In this document: positions 55,397-64,000 of the stretch, piece by piece
How the letters are laid out: each line of letters opens with the position of its first letter
Numbering within the stretch: position 1 is the first letter of the stretch
Source: Pararhodobacter marinus
GTDB taxonomy: Bacteria > Pseudomonadota > Alphaproteobacteria > Rhodobacterales > Rhodobacteraceae
DNA: 64,000 nucleotides
NCBI RefSeq assembly: GCF_003122215.1
Contig: NZ_QEYD01000002.1
Location: 372,001-436,000 of the forward strand
Direction of reading: 5' to 3'
Made by a program: the position numbers and the translations under genes
The notes under the pieces: generated by a model
The model's database searches: none
Told to the model about the DNA's origin: nothing
The model's input: only the letters and a program-made list of their open reading frames with translations

Positions 55397-55670
55397 TGAG
55401 CCTCTTGGCGACATCCTCGACATCGCCGAGTGTCACCATCCTGATTTCCCGCGCAAGCCGGATCGTGGGTTTGAGCGCGAAACAGACCGAACCCAGGATG
55501 AACATCCAGGTCGCGATGGTCATCGTGCTTTCCCAAAGGAACAGGATGGAGCCGACCACGAACAACCCGGCGGCGCAGAAATCGACCAGCGTGTAGGCGA
55601 TTTCATAGGTCGCCCAGACCCGCGCGTGATCGGGCGAGGCATGGCGGTTTTCCGGAGCGAACAGTTTCAT
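55389..55670 (-). CDS. YrhK-like small membrane protein
   Basis: 93 residues. Two membrane segments (YTLVDFCAAGLFVVGSILFLW and IATWMFILGSVCFALKPTI) surround a short loop, which is the YrhK domain pattern, and [23 protein letters not shown] is a soluble tail. It lies between ureE and ureF, overlapping ureE by 4 bases and ureF by 8 bases, so it is embedded in the urease accessory unit. No function is established for the family; a role in nickel or urea handling is only suggested by position. Confidence 0.85.
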   Translation of the reverse strand: MKLFAPENRHASPDHARVWATYEIAYTLVDFCAAGLFVVGSILFLWESTMTIATWMFILGSVCFALKPTIRLAREIRMVTLGDVEDVAKRLND

Positions 55671-56320
55671 TCTGCGTCCGGGCGACTGTCGGAGGTCGCC
55701 CCATGGTGCCGAACATTGCCCGAGACGCGGCTATGGTCGTGGTCGGGATAGTGTCCATGCTCATCATCCGTCGGGACATCCTGTCCATGCTGATGATCTC
55801 CATGCTTATGATCGCCATGATGAATATGCGCATGATGATCGCCCGGTTCCTGCGCCGGGCCGTGGTCATGGCCCATCGTCCGACCCGTGCCATAGGCACC
55901 CGATTCCGGTGCGAAGGGCTGAGTCACGCGAAGGGTCCGGGCGCCGAGACCGTGCAGCATCTTTTCCAGGACATGGTCCTCGCGGATCAGCAGGTGATCG
56001 TCATGGATCTCGCAGGGCGTGTGCCGGTTGCCGATATGCCAGGCCAGCCTTGGCAGGTCGCCGGTGACGCGCAAAACCGCCTCGCCCGCAGGGACAATCC
56101 GGATGATCCGCCCGTCTTCAAGCTCGAAACCCCAATACTCGTCCAGGTTGGTCACGGCGGGCAGGTCGACCATGAAACCCTGTCCGTGCTGCGTCTGCAG
56201 CCTTTTGCGCCGCAGCATCCGGCCATCGTAATCGAGCACCACGCTGTCATAGCTGTCCGGCTGAGGGTCGCGCAGCAGGCGGGCCACCGGCGGAAGGTCG
56301 GTTTTGGGCAGATCATGCAT
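55667..56320 (-). CDS. ureE: urease accessory nickel-binding protein UreE
   Basis: 217 residues from ATG 56320 (MHDLPKTDLPPVARLLRD), with GAGG upstream. The N-terminal peptide-binding domain contains DSVVLDYDGRMLRRKRLQTQHGQGFMVDLP and the metal domain has AWHIGNRHTPCEI and LIREDHVLEKML. The C-terminal tail has 15 histidines in about 47 residues (HDHGPAQEPGDHHAHIHHG and following), a nickel store. It hands nickel to UreG. A possible longer start at 56365 is less likely. Confidence 0.96.
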   Translation of the reverse strand: MHDLPKTDLPPVARLLRDPQPDSYDSVVLDYDGRMLRRKRLQTQHGQGFMVDLPAVTNLDEYWGFELEDGRIIRIVPAGEAVLRVTGDLPRLAWHIGNRHTPCEIHDDHLLIREDHVLEKMLHGLGARTLRVTQPFAPESGAYGTGRTMGHDHGPAQEPGDHHAHIHHGDHKHGDHQHGQDVPTDDEHGHYPDHDHSRVSGNVRHHGATSDSRPDAE

Positions 56321-56391
56321 CCCGGCATCCTCGTAAACGTCATGTTTACCCTCGCATTGCACCATCGGCGACGCAAGTGATGGAGGAACGG

Positions 56392-56775
56392 ATGAGGATA
56401 TCGGCAGAAGTCGATGAACTGGCGATGGTGCGCAGCCGCATCGCCCGGCTTCGCGAACGGGAAGCGGAACTGAGCGCCCGGTTGATCGCCGGCGATGCCG
56501 CGATGCGGCAAGGGCGCTGGACCGTCGCCCATCTGCGCGAGGATTGCATCCGGGTCTTCGACCACCGGCTGCTGCCGCTCGATCTGCAGGCCGATGCGCA
56601 TTACTGGCGCGAGCGGACGAAAATCGTCGTAGAACTGAGCCTGAGGGACGGCCCCCGAGCGCCTCTTCCCGGCGCGGGCGGCGGGCCGCGCACGCTGACG
56701 ATTCCGCCAGGCCCCGACTGCGCCGACGCCGCCTTCATCGCGCTCACCCAGCAGGGCGGCGGCGCGTGGAACTGA
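56392..56775 (+). CDS. hypothetical protein inside the urease locus
   Basis: About 127 residues from ATG 56392, chosen because GGAGG lies 5 bases upstream; ATG 56377 is an alternative. The N-terminus is a charged helix likely to coil (VDELAMVRSRIARLREREAELSARLIAG), followed by RWTVAHLREDCIRVFDHRLLPLDLQADAHYW and a Gly/Pro-rich end. No family is recognised and no signal peptide is visible. It is divergent from ureE with a 71-base gap and runs opposite to the urease genes. Confidence 0.6.
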   Translation: MRISAEVDELAMVRSRIARLREREAELSARLIAGDAAMRQGRWTVAHLREDCIRVFDHRLLPLDLQADAHYWRERTKIVVELSLRDGPRAPLPGAGGGPRTLTIPPGPDCADAAFIALTQQGGGAWN

Positions 56776-57328
56776 TTTGCCGGGGATGAACCGTCGCAAT
56801 CGGCGGGCGCGCCGCGCGGATGCCGGGATGGTGCAGGGGCGTCGTCCGGTGACCTCCGGGGGGCGGTCTGAATGACGCGCACGGCACGACAGGCACGGCG
56901 GGCGCTGTACCGCGGACGGGGCGAGGGCGGGCGAGGCCCGACTGATTGGCCGGTGGATCTGCAGTAACGGATGCGAGCGAGGAGGCAGCATTCCGTCGCC
57001 TGCTGGCGCCAAACGGCGCACGCACAGACCTATGCAGGCGAGGCGACCATCAAGGCAGCGCGCCGGTTCCTGTATTACACGCTCGAGAAGGCCCGGGCAG
57101 TACCGCGTTTCGCCCGGCATGTGGATCGCCCGCAGGCGCCGCAACATGAGTCTGGCCGACGCGAACCCTATAAAACCTTCAAAGGGTTAAGAGCGGATCA
57201 GTGTGCAGGACAGGGATGCCGGGAGCGGCGCAGACCCGCGGCGGGGCCTGTTTGGGCCCGCGATCCACGGATCTGGCGGCGTACTCCACTGGCGTATCCG
57301 GACGAAACAATCGCCGGATGCGCGGTCC
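56776..57328. other. 553-base region without a confident gene
   Basis: Between the hypothetical gene and the DUF1127 gene no credible coding frame was found. Frames on the plus strand (56946-57149, 56971-57381) have atypical composition and no ribosome site. A stretch translating as AARRFLYYTLEKARAVPRFARH might be the trace of a lost gene. An inverted repeat AACCCT/AGGGTT surrounds an AT-rich patch near 57165-57190. The region separates ureC from ureE and may mark an old insertion. Confidence 0.5.
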
Positions 57329-57550
57329 TCAAAGCCCGAGATGGTCGCGGAAGACGTGCTGCACGATGCCGTCGCGCGTAAGGCCAAGCCGTGCAAGCTG
57401 CGTATCCGACATCTTTTGCAGCCGCTCGATCTCGTTCCGGCGCGACCGGGCCTCGATAAGGGCGTCGAAAGCCCTGGCGAAGGTCGCCCGAAGCGCATCC
57501 AGTTTGGTCAGCAGACGCGGGTAGGCGGGGGTGGTTGCGGTGTAAGCCAT
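57329..57550 (-). CDS. DUF1127 small protein
   Basis: 73 residues. The C-terminal DUF1127 motif is clear: RRNEIERLQKMSDTQLARLGLTRDGI. The N-terminus is a helix-rich stretch (RLLTKLDALRATFARAFDALIEARS). In alphaproteobacteria such proteins are small, Arg-rich and some are linked to small RNA or phosphate/carbon regulation. GAGG lies 8 bases before the start. It lies between ureC and ureE on the same strand but is separated from ureC by a hairpin, so it is likely transcribed alone. Confidence 0.88.
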   Translation of the reverse strand: MAYTATTPAYPRLLTKLDALRATFARAFDALIEARSRRNEIERLQKMSDTQLARLGLTRDGIVQHVFRDHLGL

Positions 57551-57778
57551 TGTGGAAACCTCGTTTGGGCTCGCGGGTTTCCTCCCATACGGTCAGGATA
57601 GGACACGGATGCTGACGGAACCACTGACCATTCGGCATGGTTGCTTTGCGCGCGCAGCATACCGCACGCTGCTACGCAGCATTCCTGCGGGCGCGCCCGC
57701 AGGTCGCAAGGAAAAGGAGGCTGGCCGGCCCCCCAACGATCCCGTCAGATTGAGTTTGATGGTGACCCGCACGTTTCC

Positions 57779-57800
57779 CGTCTTTGTTCCATAAATATCC
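57779..57800 (-). repeat. diverged copy of the short intergenic motif
   Basis: On the minus strand this reads GGATATTTATGGAACAAAG then ACG. It shares TATTT-N2-GG-N-A and the AAAG end with the copies at 39019 and 45849. It directly follows the ureC hairpin in the direction of ureC transcription. Confidence 0.4.
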
Positions 57801-57805
57801 CGGGG

Positions 57806-57827
57806 GTCCGGGGGCTGGCCCCCGGAC
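57806..57827 (-). terminator. hairpin at the end of ureC
   Basis: GTCCGGGGGC (57806-57815) and GCCCCCGGAC (57818-57827) are perfect complements with only two bases between, so the inner pairs must open. It lies 28 bases after the ureC stop. No T-run follows directly; an AT-rich motif (ATATTTAT) follows after about ten bases on the minus strand. Confidence 0.5.
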
Positions 57828-57855
57828 GCAGCCCAAGCGCGCCGCTGCTGCCCGT

Positions 57856-59565
57856 TCAGAACAGGAAATAGCGCTGCGCGAGGGGCAATTCGCGGGCCGG
57901 TTCGCAGGTGAGCAGCACGCCGTCGGCCCGGACCTCGTAGGTTTCGGGATCGACCTCGATCTCCGGGGTGGCGTCGTTGAGTTTCATGTCGGACTTGCTG
58001 ACGCCCCGGCAGCCCCTGACGGGAACCACGCTCTTGGCCAGACCCAGCGCCTGTGCCACGCCCGCATCGACCGCGGCCTGCGAGACGAAGGTCACCGCCG
58101 AGCGTTCGACCGAGCGGCCCATCGCGCCGAACATGGGCCGGGAATAGACCGGCTGGGGCGTCGGGATCGAGGCATTGGGATCGCCCATCTGCGCCATGGC
58201 GATGGTGCCGCCGATCAGCACCATTTCGGGCTTCGCGCCGAAGAAGGCGGGCGACCAGAGCACCAGATCGGCGCGTTTTCCGATTTCGACCGAGCCGATC
58301 TCGTCGGCCATGCCATGCACGATGGCGGGGTTGATCGTGTATTTCGCGACATAGCGGCGGGCGCGGAGATTGTCGTTCTCGCCCGTTTCCTCGGGCAGGC
58401 GGCCGCGCTGCTGCTTCATCTTGGACGCGGTCTGCCAGGTGCGGGTGATGACCTCGCCCACGCGGCCCATGGCCTGGCTGTCGGACGAGATGATCGAGAA
58501 GGCGCCCATATCGTGCAGGATGTCCTCGGCGGCTATGGTTTCGCGGCGGATGCGGGATTCGGCGAAGGCCACGTCCTCGGGCACCTTGCGCGACAGGTGG
58601 TGGCAGACCATCAGCATGTCGAGATGTTCCTCGATCGTGTTGACGGTGTAGGGCATGGTCGGGTTGGTGGAAGAGGGGATCACGTTCTGCGAACCCACCA
58701 CCTTGATGATGTCGGGCGCGTGGCCACCGCCCGCGCCCTCGGTATGGAAGGCGTGGATGGTGCGGCCGCCGATGGCCGCCAGCGTGTTCTCGACAAAGCC
58801 CGATTCGTTGAGCGTGTCGGTATGGATCATCACCTGCACGTCCATCTGATCGGCCACGCTCAGGCAGCAATCGATGGCGGCGGGGGTGGTGCCCCAATCC
58901 TCGTGCAGTTTCAGCGCACAGGCGCCGGCCTTGATCATTTCCACCAGTGCTTCGGGCTGCGACGCATTGCCCTTGCCCGCAAGCCCGATATTCATCGGCA
59001 CCGCGTCCACCGCCTGCAGCATCCGGCCGATATGCCACGGACCTGGCGTGCAGGTCGTGGCCAGCGTGCCATGCGCGGGGCCGGTGCCGCCGCCCAGCAT
59101 GGTGGTCAGGCCCGAATGCAGCGCATCCTCGATCTGCTGGGGGCAGATGAAGTGGATATGCGCGTCGAACCCGCCCGCCGTCAGGATCCGGCCTTCGCCT
59201 GCGATGATCTCGGTCCCCGGGCCGATGATCACGTCGACGCCCGGCTGGGTATCGGGGTTGCCCGCCTTGCCGATCACCGCGATCCGCCCGTCGCGCAGGC
59301 CCACATCCGCCTTGTAGATGCCGGTATGGTCAAGGATCAGCGCATTGGTGATGACCGTGTCCATCGCGCCGCCCGCGCGGGTGATCTGGCTCTGGCCCAT
59401 GCCGTCACGGATCACCTTGCCGCCGCCGAATTTCACCTCGGAGCCATAGATCGTCAGGTCGCGTTCGACCTCGATGATGATCTCGGTATCGCCCAGCCGC
59501 AGCCGGTCGCCGGTGGTCGGGCCGAACATGTCGGCATATTGGGCGCGGGGGATCTGATAGGGCAT
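57856..59565 (-). CDS. ureC: urease alpha subunit
   Basis: 569 residues from ATG 59565 with AAAGGA upstream. All nickel-site residues are present: His136 and His138 (DAHIHFICP), the lysine to be carbamylated at 219 ([10 protein letters not shown]), His248 ([12 protein letters not shown]) and His274 ([14 protein letters not shown]). The flap has Cys321 and His322 ([21 protein letters not shown]). It hydrolyses urea to ammonia and carbamate. The numbering is offset by two from the Klebsiella enzyme. It is the last gene of the ureDAJB..C unit. Confidence 0.98.
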   Translation of the reverse strand: MPYQIPRAQYADMFGPTTGDRLRLGDTEIIIEVERDLTIYGSEVKFGGGKVIRDGMGQSQITRAGGAMDTVITNALILDHTGIYKADVGLRDGRIAVIGKAGNPDTQPGVDVIIGPGTEIIAGEGRILTAGGFDAHIHFICPQQIEDALHSGLTTMLGGGTGPAHGTLATTCTPGPWHIGRMLQAVDAVPMNIGLAGKGNASQPEALVEMIKAGACALKLHEDWGTTPAAIDCCLSVADQMDVQVMIHTDTLNESGFVENTLAAIGGRTIHAFHTEGAGGGHAPDIIKVVGSQNVIPSSTNPTMPYTVNTIEEHLDMLMVCHHLSRKVPEDVAFAESRIRRETIAAEDILHDMGAFSIISSDSQAMGRVGEVITRTWQTASKMKQQRGRLPEETGENDNLRARRYVAKYTINPAIVHGMADEIGSVEIGKRADLVLWSPAFFGAKPEMVLIGGTIAMAQMGDPNASIPTPQPVYSRPMFGAMGRSVERSAVTFVSQAAVDAGVAQALGLAKSVVPVRGCRGVSKSDMKLNDATPEIEVDPETYEVRADGVLLTCEPARELPLAQRYFLF

Positions 59566-59596
59566 GGCGGTGTCCTTTCTTGCGGGCGGGAGGCGG

Positions 59597-60094
59597 TCAC
59601 TCGGCCCAGAGGCCGTGGGCCCTGTGCCAGTCCTCGAGCGAGGCATCGGGATAGCGGGCGAAGGTCCGGTCCTGCGGCGCGGCCTGCAGAGGGATCCAGT
59701 CGGGTTTGAAATCGAGCATGATATGCGTGCGCGCGGGGGCTTCAGGCAGCGGGGTGTCGATCACCGAGGCCAGCGGATGGACCAGTTCGGGCCAGGTCGG
59801 ATCGTAAAGCCAAAGGTGGCAGCCGCAGCGGGTGCAGAAATTCCGCTCGGCGCCGGACAGGCGGCAGGCGCCGTCCTCGTCGTGGATCTCGGCCCGGAAG
59901 ACGCCCAGATGTTCCGCGCCTTCGATGCTGAGGCTGTCCATGCGGGCGCCAAGATTGATCGCATAGCCACCCCCGCCCGACGTCTTGCGGCAGATCGAGC
60001 AATAGCAAAGCTGGTAGGGCACCGGCGTGTGGCTGGCCACGGCAAAACGCACCGCGCCGCAATGGCAGCTTCCCTCAAGCGACAGGCCGCTCAT
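59597..60094 (-). CDS. GFA/CENP-V domain zinc protein
   Basis: 165 residues. The zinc ligands are in [24 protein letters not shown] and [12 protein letters not shown], which is the GFA (glutathione-dependent formaldehyde-activating) or CENP-V fold. Most members do not have a proven formaldehyde role. It lies 31 bases before ureC within the urease unit, which is unexpected. A metal-handling role is possible because of its cysteines, but this is only inference. Confidence 0.9.
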   Translation of the reverse strand: MSGLSLEGSCHCGAVRFAVASHTPVPYQLCYCSICRKTSGGGGYAINLGARMDSLSIEGAEHLGVFRAEIHDEDGACRLSGAERNFCTRCGCHLWLYDPTWPELVHPLASVIDTPLPEAPARTHIMLDFKPDWIPLQAAPQDRTFARYPDASLEDWHRAHGLWAE

Positions 60095-60180
60095 CGGTGC
60101 GCCGTCCCGGTTTCGGCCCGGGGCGCCGGTTGCGGCGGCGTCGCGGGCAGGGTGGCGGGAAGGGCGAGCCGGGCCATCAT
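60091..60180 (-). CDS. possible 29-residue small ORF coupled at both ends
   Basis: The 82-base gap between the phasin-like stop and the GFA start is filled by one open frame. Its ATG at 60180 overlaps the upstream stop (ATGA), and its TGA (60093-60091) overlaps the GFA ATG (ATGA). The product would be [20 protein letters not shown] followed by nine more residues, without a known motif. The double overlap suggests translational coupling from ureB to GFA. It may be a coupling device and not a functional protein. Confidence 0.35.
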   Translation of the reverse strand: MMARLALPATLPATPPQPAPRAETGTAHR

Positions 60181-60506
60181 GCGCCCGGTCCCTTGGGCGG
60201 GCGACCCGGACCGCGCCGGGTCAGGGTGCGAGCATTCTGCCCGGTGCGTCTGGCATAGGGGTCGAGCGCCGCGCGCGCCACCACGATGGGCGATTTGGAC
60301 TGGCCAAGGGCCTTCGCGACGCCGCGCTGCGCGTCGCCTGCCGCGTCGATCTTTTCCACCAGCATCCGGGTGTATTCCCCCGGACGCAGCCGCCAGACAC
60401 CCATCGCGCCCAGAAGCCGCATGGCGACCACCTGCTGGGCCTGCGCCAGCATCAGCCCGGTTTGCAGGGTCAGGCGGAAAAGATCGGGCAGGGTGCCGAA
60501 GATCAC
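60177..60506 (-). CDS. small phasin-like hypothetical protein in the urease operon
   Basis: 109 residues; the start overlaps the ureB stop by 4 bases. [36 protein letters not shown] is an amphipathic helix resembling phasins, followed by [20 protein letters not shown] and a basic Pro/Arg-rich end ([20 protein letters not shown]). No catalytic motif is present. Relatives between urease genes in Rhodobacterales sometimes carry names such as antifreeze protein, which have no evident support. The function is unknown. Confidence 0.75.
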   Translation of the reverse strand: MIFGTLPDLFRLTLQTGLMLAQAQQVVAMRLLGAMGVWRLRPGEYTRMLVEKIDAAGDAQRGVAKALGQSKSPIVVARAALDPYARRTGQNARTLTRRGPGRPPKGPGA

Positions 60507-60811
60507 GACAATGCCCCCATCACGCGGGCATTGAAGCCATAGACCTTGCGCGCGCCCTCGTAGGGGATCAGCCGCACCTCGCGGGTCTGGCCCGGCTCGA
60601 AGCGGACGGCAGTGCCGGCGGGGATGTCGAGCCGCTGGCCCATCGCCGCCTCGCGGTCGAAGCTGAGCCCCGGATTGGTTTCGGCGAAATGGTAATGCGA
60701 GCCCACCTGCACCGGGCGGTCGCCGGTATTGGCAACCGCGATCACCGTCACCGGCGCGTCGGCGTTCAGGGTGATGTCACCTTCGGCGGGAAACAGCTCT
60801 CCGGGGATCAT
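60503..60811 (-). CDS. ureB: urease beta subunit
   Basis: 102 residues from ATG 60811 ([46 protein letters not shown]). The SHYHF motif and the end [30 protein letters not shown] are diagnostic. It is a structural subunit that packs on UreC. It follows ureJ by 10 bases and overlaps the phasin-like gene by 4 bases. Confidence 0.98.
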   Translation of the reverse strand: MIPGELFPAEGDITLNADAPVTVIAVANTGDRPVQVGSHYHFAETNPGLSFDREAAMGQRLDIPAGTAVRFEPGQTREVRLIPYEGARKVYGFNARVMGALS

Positions 60812-60821
60812 GGCGCGCTCC

Positions 60822-61391
60822 TCAGGCGAAGGCGAGAACAAGACCGGCACCGGCGGTCAGGGCGCCGAGGCCCCGGATCGCCAGCCGGTTGACGGCGCGG
60901 CCCACGGCGATGCCTGCGCCGTGCAGCGCGGCGGTGGCCAGCGCGAAGCCCAGCGCATAGAGGGCGAGGCCCGTGGCCGGACCTTCGGCGCCATGCGCCC
61001 AGCCATGGGCAAGCCCGAAGGCGGCGACGACCGGCAACAGCAGCGCCATCGGCGCGCGGACGGCCATGGCGATGAGCGCGCCCAGAACGATGATCGAGGC
61101 AAGGATCATCGGCTCCATCGCCGGAAAGGTCAGGCCGGCCGCGCCCAGCGCGCCGCCCGCCAGCATCGCGCAGACGAAGGTGGCGGGCGTGGCCAGCACC
61201 GAGGCTCCGCCGCGCTGCGCCGCGATCAGGCCCACCGCCAGCATTGCCAGAACGTGGTCCAGACCGCCCAGCGGATGCGACAGGCCGCTCAGAAAGGACA
61301 GACCGGAATGCCCACCGCTATGCGCCAGCGCGAGCGTGGGCAGGGCGGCGAGAGGCAGGGCGACGGGCAGGGCGAGGGCGATTGCGCGCAT
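60822..61391 (-). CDS. ureJ: HupE/UreJ family nickel permease
   Basis: 189 residues. After a signal-like N-terminus ([29 protein letters not shown]) come six membrane segments. The family motif is [18 protein letters not shown] near residue 38, with conserved His and Asp likely to bind nickel, and a second His motif in [13 protein letters not shown]. It imports nickel for urease. It sits between ureA and ureB with gaps of 15 and 10 bases, the usual place in urease operons. Confidence 0.95.
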   Translation of the reverse strand: MRAIALALPVALPLAALPTLALAHSGGHSGLSFLSGLSHPLGGLDHVLAMLAVGLIAAQRGGASVLATPATFVCAMLAGGALGAAGLTFPAMEPMILASIIVLGALIAMAVRAPMALLLPVVAAFGLAHGWAHGAEGPATGLALYALGFALATAALHGAGIAVGRAVNRLAIRGLGALTAGAGLVLAFA

Positions 61392-61406
61392 GGGGAAATC
61401 CTTTGG

Positions 61407-61709
61407 TCAGCGGATCGGATGGTGGACGGTGACAAGCTTTGTCCCGTCGGGAAAGGTGGCCTCGACCTGCACGGAATGGATCATCTCGGGGATGCCCTCC
61501 ATGCATTGCGCGGCGGTGACGACATGGGCGCCCGCTTCCATCAGGTCGGACACGGCGCGACCGTCGCGCGCGCCCTCGACGACGAAATCGGTGATCAGTG
61601 CGACCGCTTCGGGATGGTTCAGTTTCACGCCGCGTTCCAGCCGCCCGCGCGCGACCATCGCGGCGAGGCTGACCAGAAGCTTGTCCTTTTCACGGGGGGT
61701 AAGATTCAT
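61407..61709 (-). CDS. ureA: urease gamma subunit
   Basis: 100 residues from ATG 61709 ([50 protein letters not shown]). The family features include [42 protein letters not shown] at the end. It is the small structural subunit of urease. It follows ureD by 26 bases, with GGGGGT about 10 bases upstream of the start. Much longer frames through this region are shadows. Confidence 0.98.
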   Translation of the reverse strand: MNLTPREKDKLLVSLAAMVARGRLERGVKLNHPEAVALITDFVVEGARDGRAVSDLMEAGAHVVTAAQCMEGIPEMIHSVQVEATFPDGTKLVTVHHPIR

Positions 61710-61735
61710 GCCATTCTCCGGGACATTCGGGTCTC

Positions 61736-62524
61736 CTAGATCTGCCAGACGCGGGGCAAGGGGCCCGGGCGCAGGACCTGCACGAGGCGGGCGATCTGGC
61801 GCCTGAGTGGCCAGCCATCCGCCGCCATCAACCGTATCGTCAGTTTTCCATCGAAACCAGAGGCCGCGCCCCGCACGCCGGGCTCGTCCAGCGCGGCGCG
61901 AACGGGGGCCAGCGCGTCCTCGGCCCCCCGCGCGACCAGTGCCATCGAGGCGAAGGCGCGGGCGCCCGCCAGCGTGGCGGAGCCGTGAAGCGCGGCGGCG
62001 GTCAGTTTCAACGGTTCGACAAGGACCGGGCGGCCCGCGCGCGAAATCTCGCGCGTGTCGTGCAACAGCAGATCCTGCACCGTCTCGCCCATCGCCGCGC
62101 GGCCCAGCACGATGGCTTCCAGCGTCAGGCACTCGGCTTCCGGTCCCAGCGCGATGCGGGTGCGGCGGCGCAGGGCCGAGCGGTCGAACAGGATGGTTTC
62201 CTGCGGCAGCCAGTCCAGCCGGCCCCGCGTGATGTCCAAAGCCACATCCATCCGCGCGATGCCGCCGCCCGCCCGGTAGGCGCGCTCGGCGGTCTGGGTG
62301 GTCGCGGTGGTGTCGCTGTCGCATTGCAAGGCATAGCCCAGCCGGTCGCCGCCGGTCAGCCCGCCCGACGTGTTCAGGAACACGATCTCGGGGCGCCGGG
62401 GATCGGGCAGGGTGATCGCCTTGGCCGAGCCCTGGGTGAACAGGCGTTTGATCCGCCCGCCCTGCAAGGCGACATCGGCGGTGCCTCGGGTGCGCTGGTG
62501 CAGGATCTGGGGCTGGGCATGCAT
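61736..62524 (-). CDS. ureD: urease accessory protein UreD
   Basis: 262 residues from ATG 62524 ([20 protein letters not shown]). Family features are [41 protein letters not shown] and [21 protein letters not shown]. UreD docks UreF and UreG on the apourease during nickel insertion. It is the first gene of the urease unit. The 251-base region up to the divergent HAD gene must hold the urease promoter; no clear NtrC site was identified by eye. Confidence 0.97.
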   Translation of the reverse strand: MHAQPQILHQRTRGTADVALQGGRIKRLFTQGSAKAITLPDPRRPEIVFLNTSGGLTGGDRLGYALQCDSDTTATTQTAERAYRAGGGIARMDVALDITRGRLDWLPQETILFDRSALRRRTRIALGPEAECLTLEAIVLGRAAMGETVQDLLLHDTREISRAGRPVLVEPLKLTAAALHGSATLAGARAFASMALVARGAEDALAPVRAALDEPGVRGAASGFDGKLTIRLMAADGWPLRRQIARLVQVLRPGPLPRVWQI

Positions 62525-62775
62525 GGATCGGGGATACCGCGCCCTGCTGGCGGGCGGGAAGAGGCGGCAGCGCAAGGCACCGGAGAGGCGCGGTTACGGG
62601 GCATCCGGGCGACGGGATTGCCTTCGATTTGTGCAGGGTGTCTATTCTCTGGGCGGATCGGAAGAATGCTCCCCGACTCAGGGGCTTGGACGACGGGCAC
62701 CGACCGCGGATCGGGCAAAGCTTGCGCATAGCCGGGGCGATTTGCCGCTTTCGCCCGCGCCCGAAGTTTGCCAGC

Positions 62776-63690
62776 ATGGCGCTGAAACCTGATCGCCGGC
62801 AGACCGAAACGATGCGACCCGATGCCAGATGGGCCTTTGCCCGCTACCGCGCGATCGCGCACCGCCTGCCGCAACCGGCGCGGCCCTGGCCGAAGCACAG
62901 CTATCGGATTCTGGATCTCGATTACGTGCTGAAGCGCTATGACGGCTTCATTCTGGACGCGTTCGGCGTCTTGAATATCGGCGAGGGCGTGCTGGAGCAG
63001 GCGCTGAAGCGCGTGGCGACGATGCGCGCCCTGGGCAAGAAGGTCATGGTGCTGACCAACGGCGCCTCGGCCCCACGCGCCGAGGCGTTGGCCAAGTATC
63101 GCGGCTGGGGATTCGATTTTGCCGATACCGAGGTGATCGCCAGCCGGGATCTGGCCGCGGCGGCTCTGGCCGGGCGCGGGGGGCTCTGGGCCGGGATCGC
63201 GCCCGAAGGGGCGGGGTTCGCAGATCTGCCGGGCGATGTGCGCGCGCTGGACAACGATCTGCTGGGCCGCGCCGACGGGTTCCTGTTCCTTGGCTCGCAA
63301 GACTGGACCGACGCGAAACAGGCGGCCTTGGTCGCCGCGTTGAAAGCCCGTCCGCGTCCGGTGATCTGCGCCAATCCCGACATCGTCGCCCCGCGCGAAG
63401 ACGGCTTCACCTGGGAGCCCGGCCACTGGGCGCATCAATTGCCGGTCCCGGTCGAATATCACGGCAAACCCTTCGCGGGCGCCTTCGATGCGGCGCTGGC
63501 CGCGATGGGGTTGCCGCCGGAGCAGGTGGCGATGGTGGGCGACACGCTGCATACCGATATCCTCGGCGGTCACGCAGCGGGGTGCGCCACGGTGCTGATC
63601 ACCGGGCACGGGTTCTTCAAGGGCGTCGACCCTGACAGCTTCATCGAGGCGACCGGCATCGTGCCGACCTTCATCGCGGATGAAACATGA
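62776..63690 (+). CDS. HAD superfamily hydrolase, class IIA
   Basis: 304 residues from ATG 62776. The nucleophile loop is [16 protein letters not shown] (Asp in LDAFGV), motif II is VMVLTNGAS, and the class IIA cap and C-terminal [30 protein letters not shown] (motif IV Asp and Gly-Asp) follow. It resembles the TIGR01459-type group of alphaproteobacteria, whose substrate is unknown. It is likely a phosphatase for a small sugar or nucleotide. The next gene overlaps its stop by 4 bases. Confidence 0.92.
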   Translation: MALKPDRRQTETMRPDARWAFARYRAIAHRLPQPARPWPKHSYRILDLDYVLKRYDGFILDAFGVLNIGEGVLEQALKRVATMRALGKKVMVLTNGASAPRAEALAKYRGWGFDFADTEVIASRDLAAAALAGRGGLWAGIAPEGAGFADLPGDVRALDNDLLGRADGFLFLGSQDWTDAKQAALVAALKARPRPVICANPDIVAPREDGFTWEPGHWAHQLPVPVEYHGKPFAGAFDAALAAMGLPPEQVAMVGDTLHTDILGGHAAGCATVLITGHGFFKGVDPDSFIEATGIVPTFIADET

Positions 63691-64000
63691 ACCACAAGCC
63701 GTTGAAACCGGGGGAAGAGGTGACGCAGGCGGCGTTGTCCGCCGACGCTTCGCTGGGCTTCATCGGCCATGTCGAAACGCCCTGGAAAACGCTGGCGGAC
63801 TGCCCCAAGCGCGCGGATCCCGACGGGCCCGTATCGCTCGTGGTGGTCGATCCGCCCTGGGACCGGGCGCTTCTGGGGGTCGGAGATTTCGCGTGGATCG
63901 AGCTGTATCTGTGGTTTCACGAGGCGCGGCGCGACCTTCTGGTGATCGCGCCGGGTCATGCCGAGGGGCTGCGGGGCGTGTTTTCCGTACGCTCGCCCGT
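63687..64000 (+). CDS. TrmO/TsaA-type tRNA methyltransferase, partial
   Basis: The first 104 residues of a gene cut by the right edge. LGFIGHVETPWKTLADCPKR is the characteristic start of the TsaA/TrmO (UPF0066) family, and VSLVVVDPPWDRALLGVGDFAWIELYLWFHEARRD fits its barrel. In E. coli, TrmO methylates the t6A37 of threonine tRNAs with S-adenosylmethionine. The start overlaps the HAD gene stop (ATGA). Whether this copy modifies tRNA is inferred. Confidence 0.85.
   Translation, partial: MNHKPLKPGEEVTQAALSADASLGFIGHVETPWKTLADCPKRADPDGPVSLVVVDPPWDRALLGVGDFAWIELYLWFHEARRDLLVIAPGHAEGLRGVFSVRSP

Larger units (their letters stand above)
57551..57855. other. 305-base intergenic region after ureC
   Basis: No gene is seen. 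It holds the presumed DUF1127 promoter, GCAGC-rich short repeats near 57656-57686, the diverged intergenic motif at 57779-57800 and the hairpin at 57806-57827. Confidence 0.6.

Noticed and set aside
57784-59709. Open frame of 641 codons opposite ureC
   Set aside because: ureC has all its catalytic residues; the antisense frame has no recognisable domain.
1-64000. CRISPR arrays, insertion sequences, prophage genes, tRNA or rRNA genes
   Set aside because: No spaced repeats, transposase or integrase frames, phage structural genes, tRNA cloverleaf ends or rRNA-like stretches were seen on either strand.

Overview
The window is about 64 kb of GC-rich chromosomal DNA from an alphaproteobacterium, almost certainly a member of the Rhodobacterales (Rhodobacter/Paracoccus/Rhodovulum-like). 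Reasons: the order dusB(nifR3)-ntrB-ntrC-ntrY-ntrX-trkA-trkH-hfq-hflX, the fused ispDF gene, a C4-pathway 5-aminolevulinate synthase (hemA) under an FNR-type box, a short type 2 ProS, and an NtrC that lacks the sigma-54 contact loop, as known for Rhodobacter capsulatus NtrC. No insertion sequence, phage gene, CRISPR array, tRNA or rRNA was found.

Layout. 1-7.4 kb: an ABC peptide-type importer (ATPase cut by the window edge, two permeases, Tat-exported binding protein) behind a CocE/NonD serine hydrolase, divergent from an amidase, with a palindromic operator-like site between them. 7.5-15.4 kb: housekeeping genes (Flp-like small protein, pyrC, an alpha/beta-hydrolase-like protein, a methyltransferase, hpt, a RatA/COQ10-type START protein, amtB, pncC-like gene, pgpA, ispDF). 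15.5-27.5 kb: the nitrogen regulation, potassium uptake and hfq-hflX cluster, all on the plus strand. 27.5-33.6 kb: an orphan fliG, an intergenic candidate small RNA with an FNR-type box, ispG, a RodZ-like gene, hemA, and a secreted small protein. 33.8-45.8 kb: M20 peptidase, cytochrome P450, medium-chain reductase, hemF, DUF2332 protein, pth, a Rho_N-type small protein, ribosomal L25, an MsbA-type exporter and an SLC13 permease. 46-53.2 kb: proS, a serine beta-lactamase-fold hydrolase coupled to a 2-oxoglutarate dioxygenase, an iodotyrosine-deiodinase-like nitroreductase divergent from an FAD monooxygenase, and a DMT exporter with a very long disordered tail.

53.3-62.5 kb holds a complete urease locus on the minus strand: ureD-ureA-ureJ-ureB-(phasin-like)-(GFA)-ureC, then about 1.5 kb with a DUF1127 gene and a plus-strand hypothetical gene, then ureE-yrhK-ureF-ureG. 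UreF carries an internal low-complexity insertion of roughly 290 residues, and UreE has a strongly His-rich tail. The right edge holds a HAD-IIA phosphatase and the start of a TrmO/TsaA-type tRNA methyltransferase.

Functional theme: nitrogen acquisition. Ammonium uptake (AmtB), two-component nitrogen control (NtrBC, NtrYX), urea hydrolysis and amide/peptide use are all present. Tetrapyrrole synthesis (hemA, hemF) and isoprenoid synthesis (ispDF, ispG) form a second theme. The most interesting unexplained signals are the FNR-box/terminator small RNA candidate at 28.7-28.9 kb, the giant insertion in UreF next to an equally disordered neighbour, and the loss of sigma-54 contact motifs in both NtrC and NtrX.
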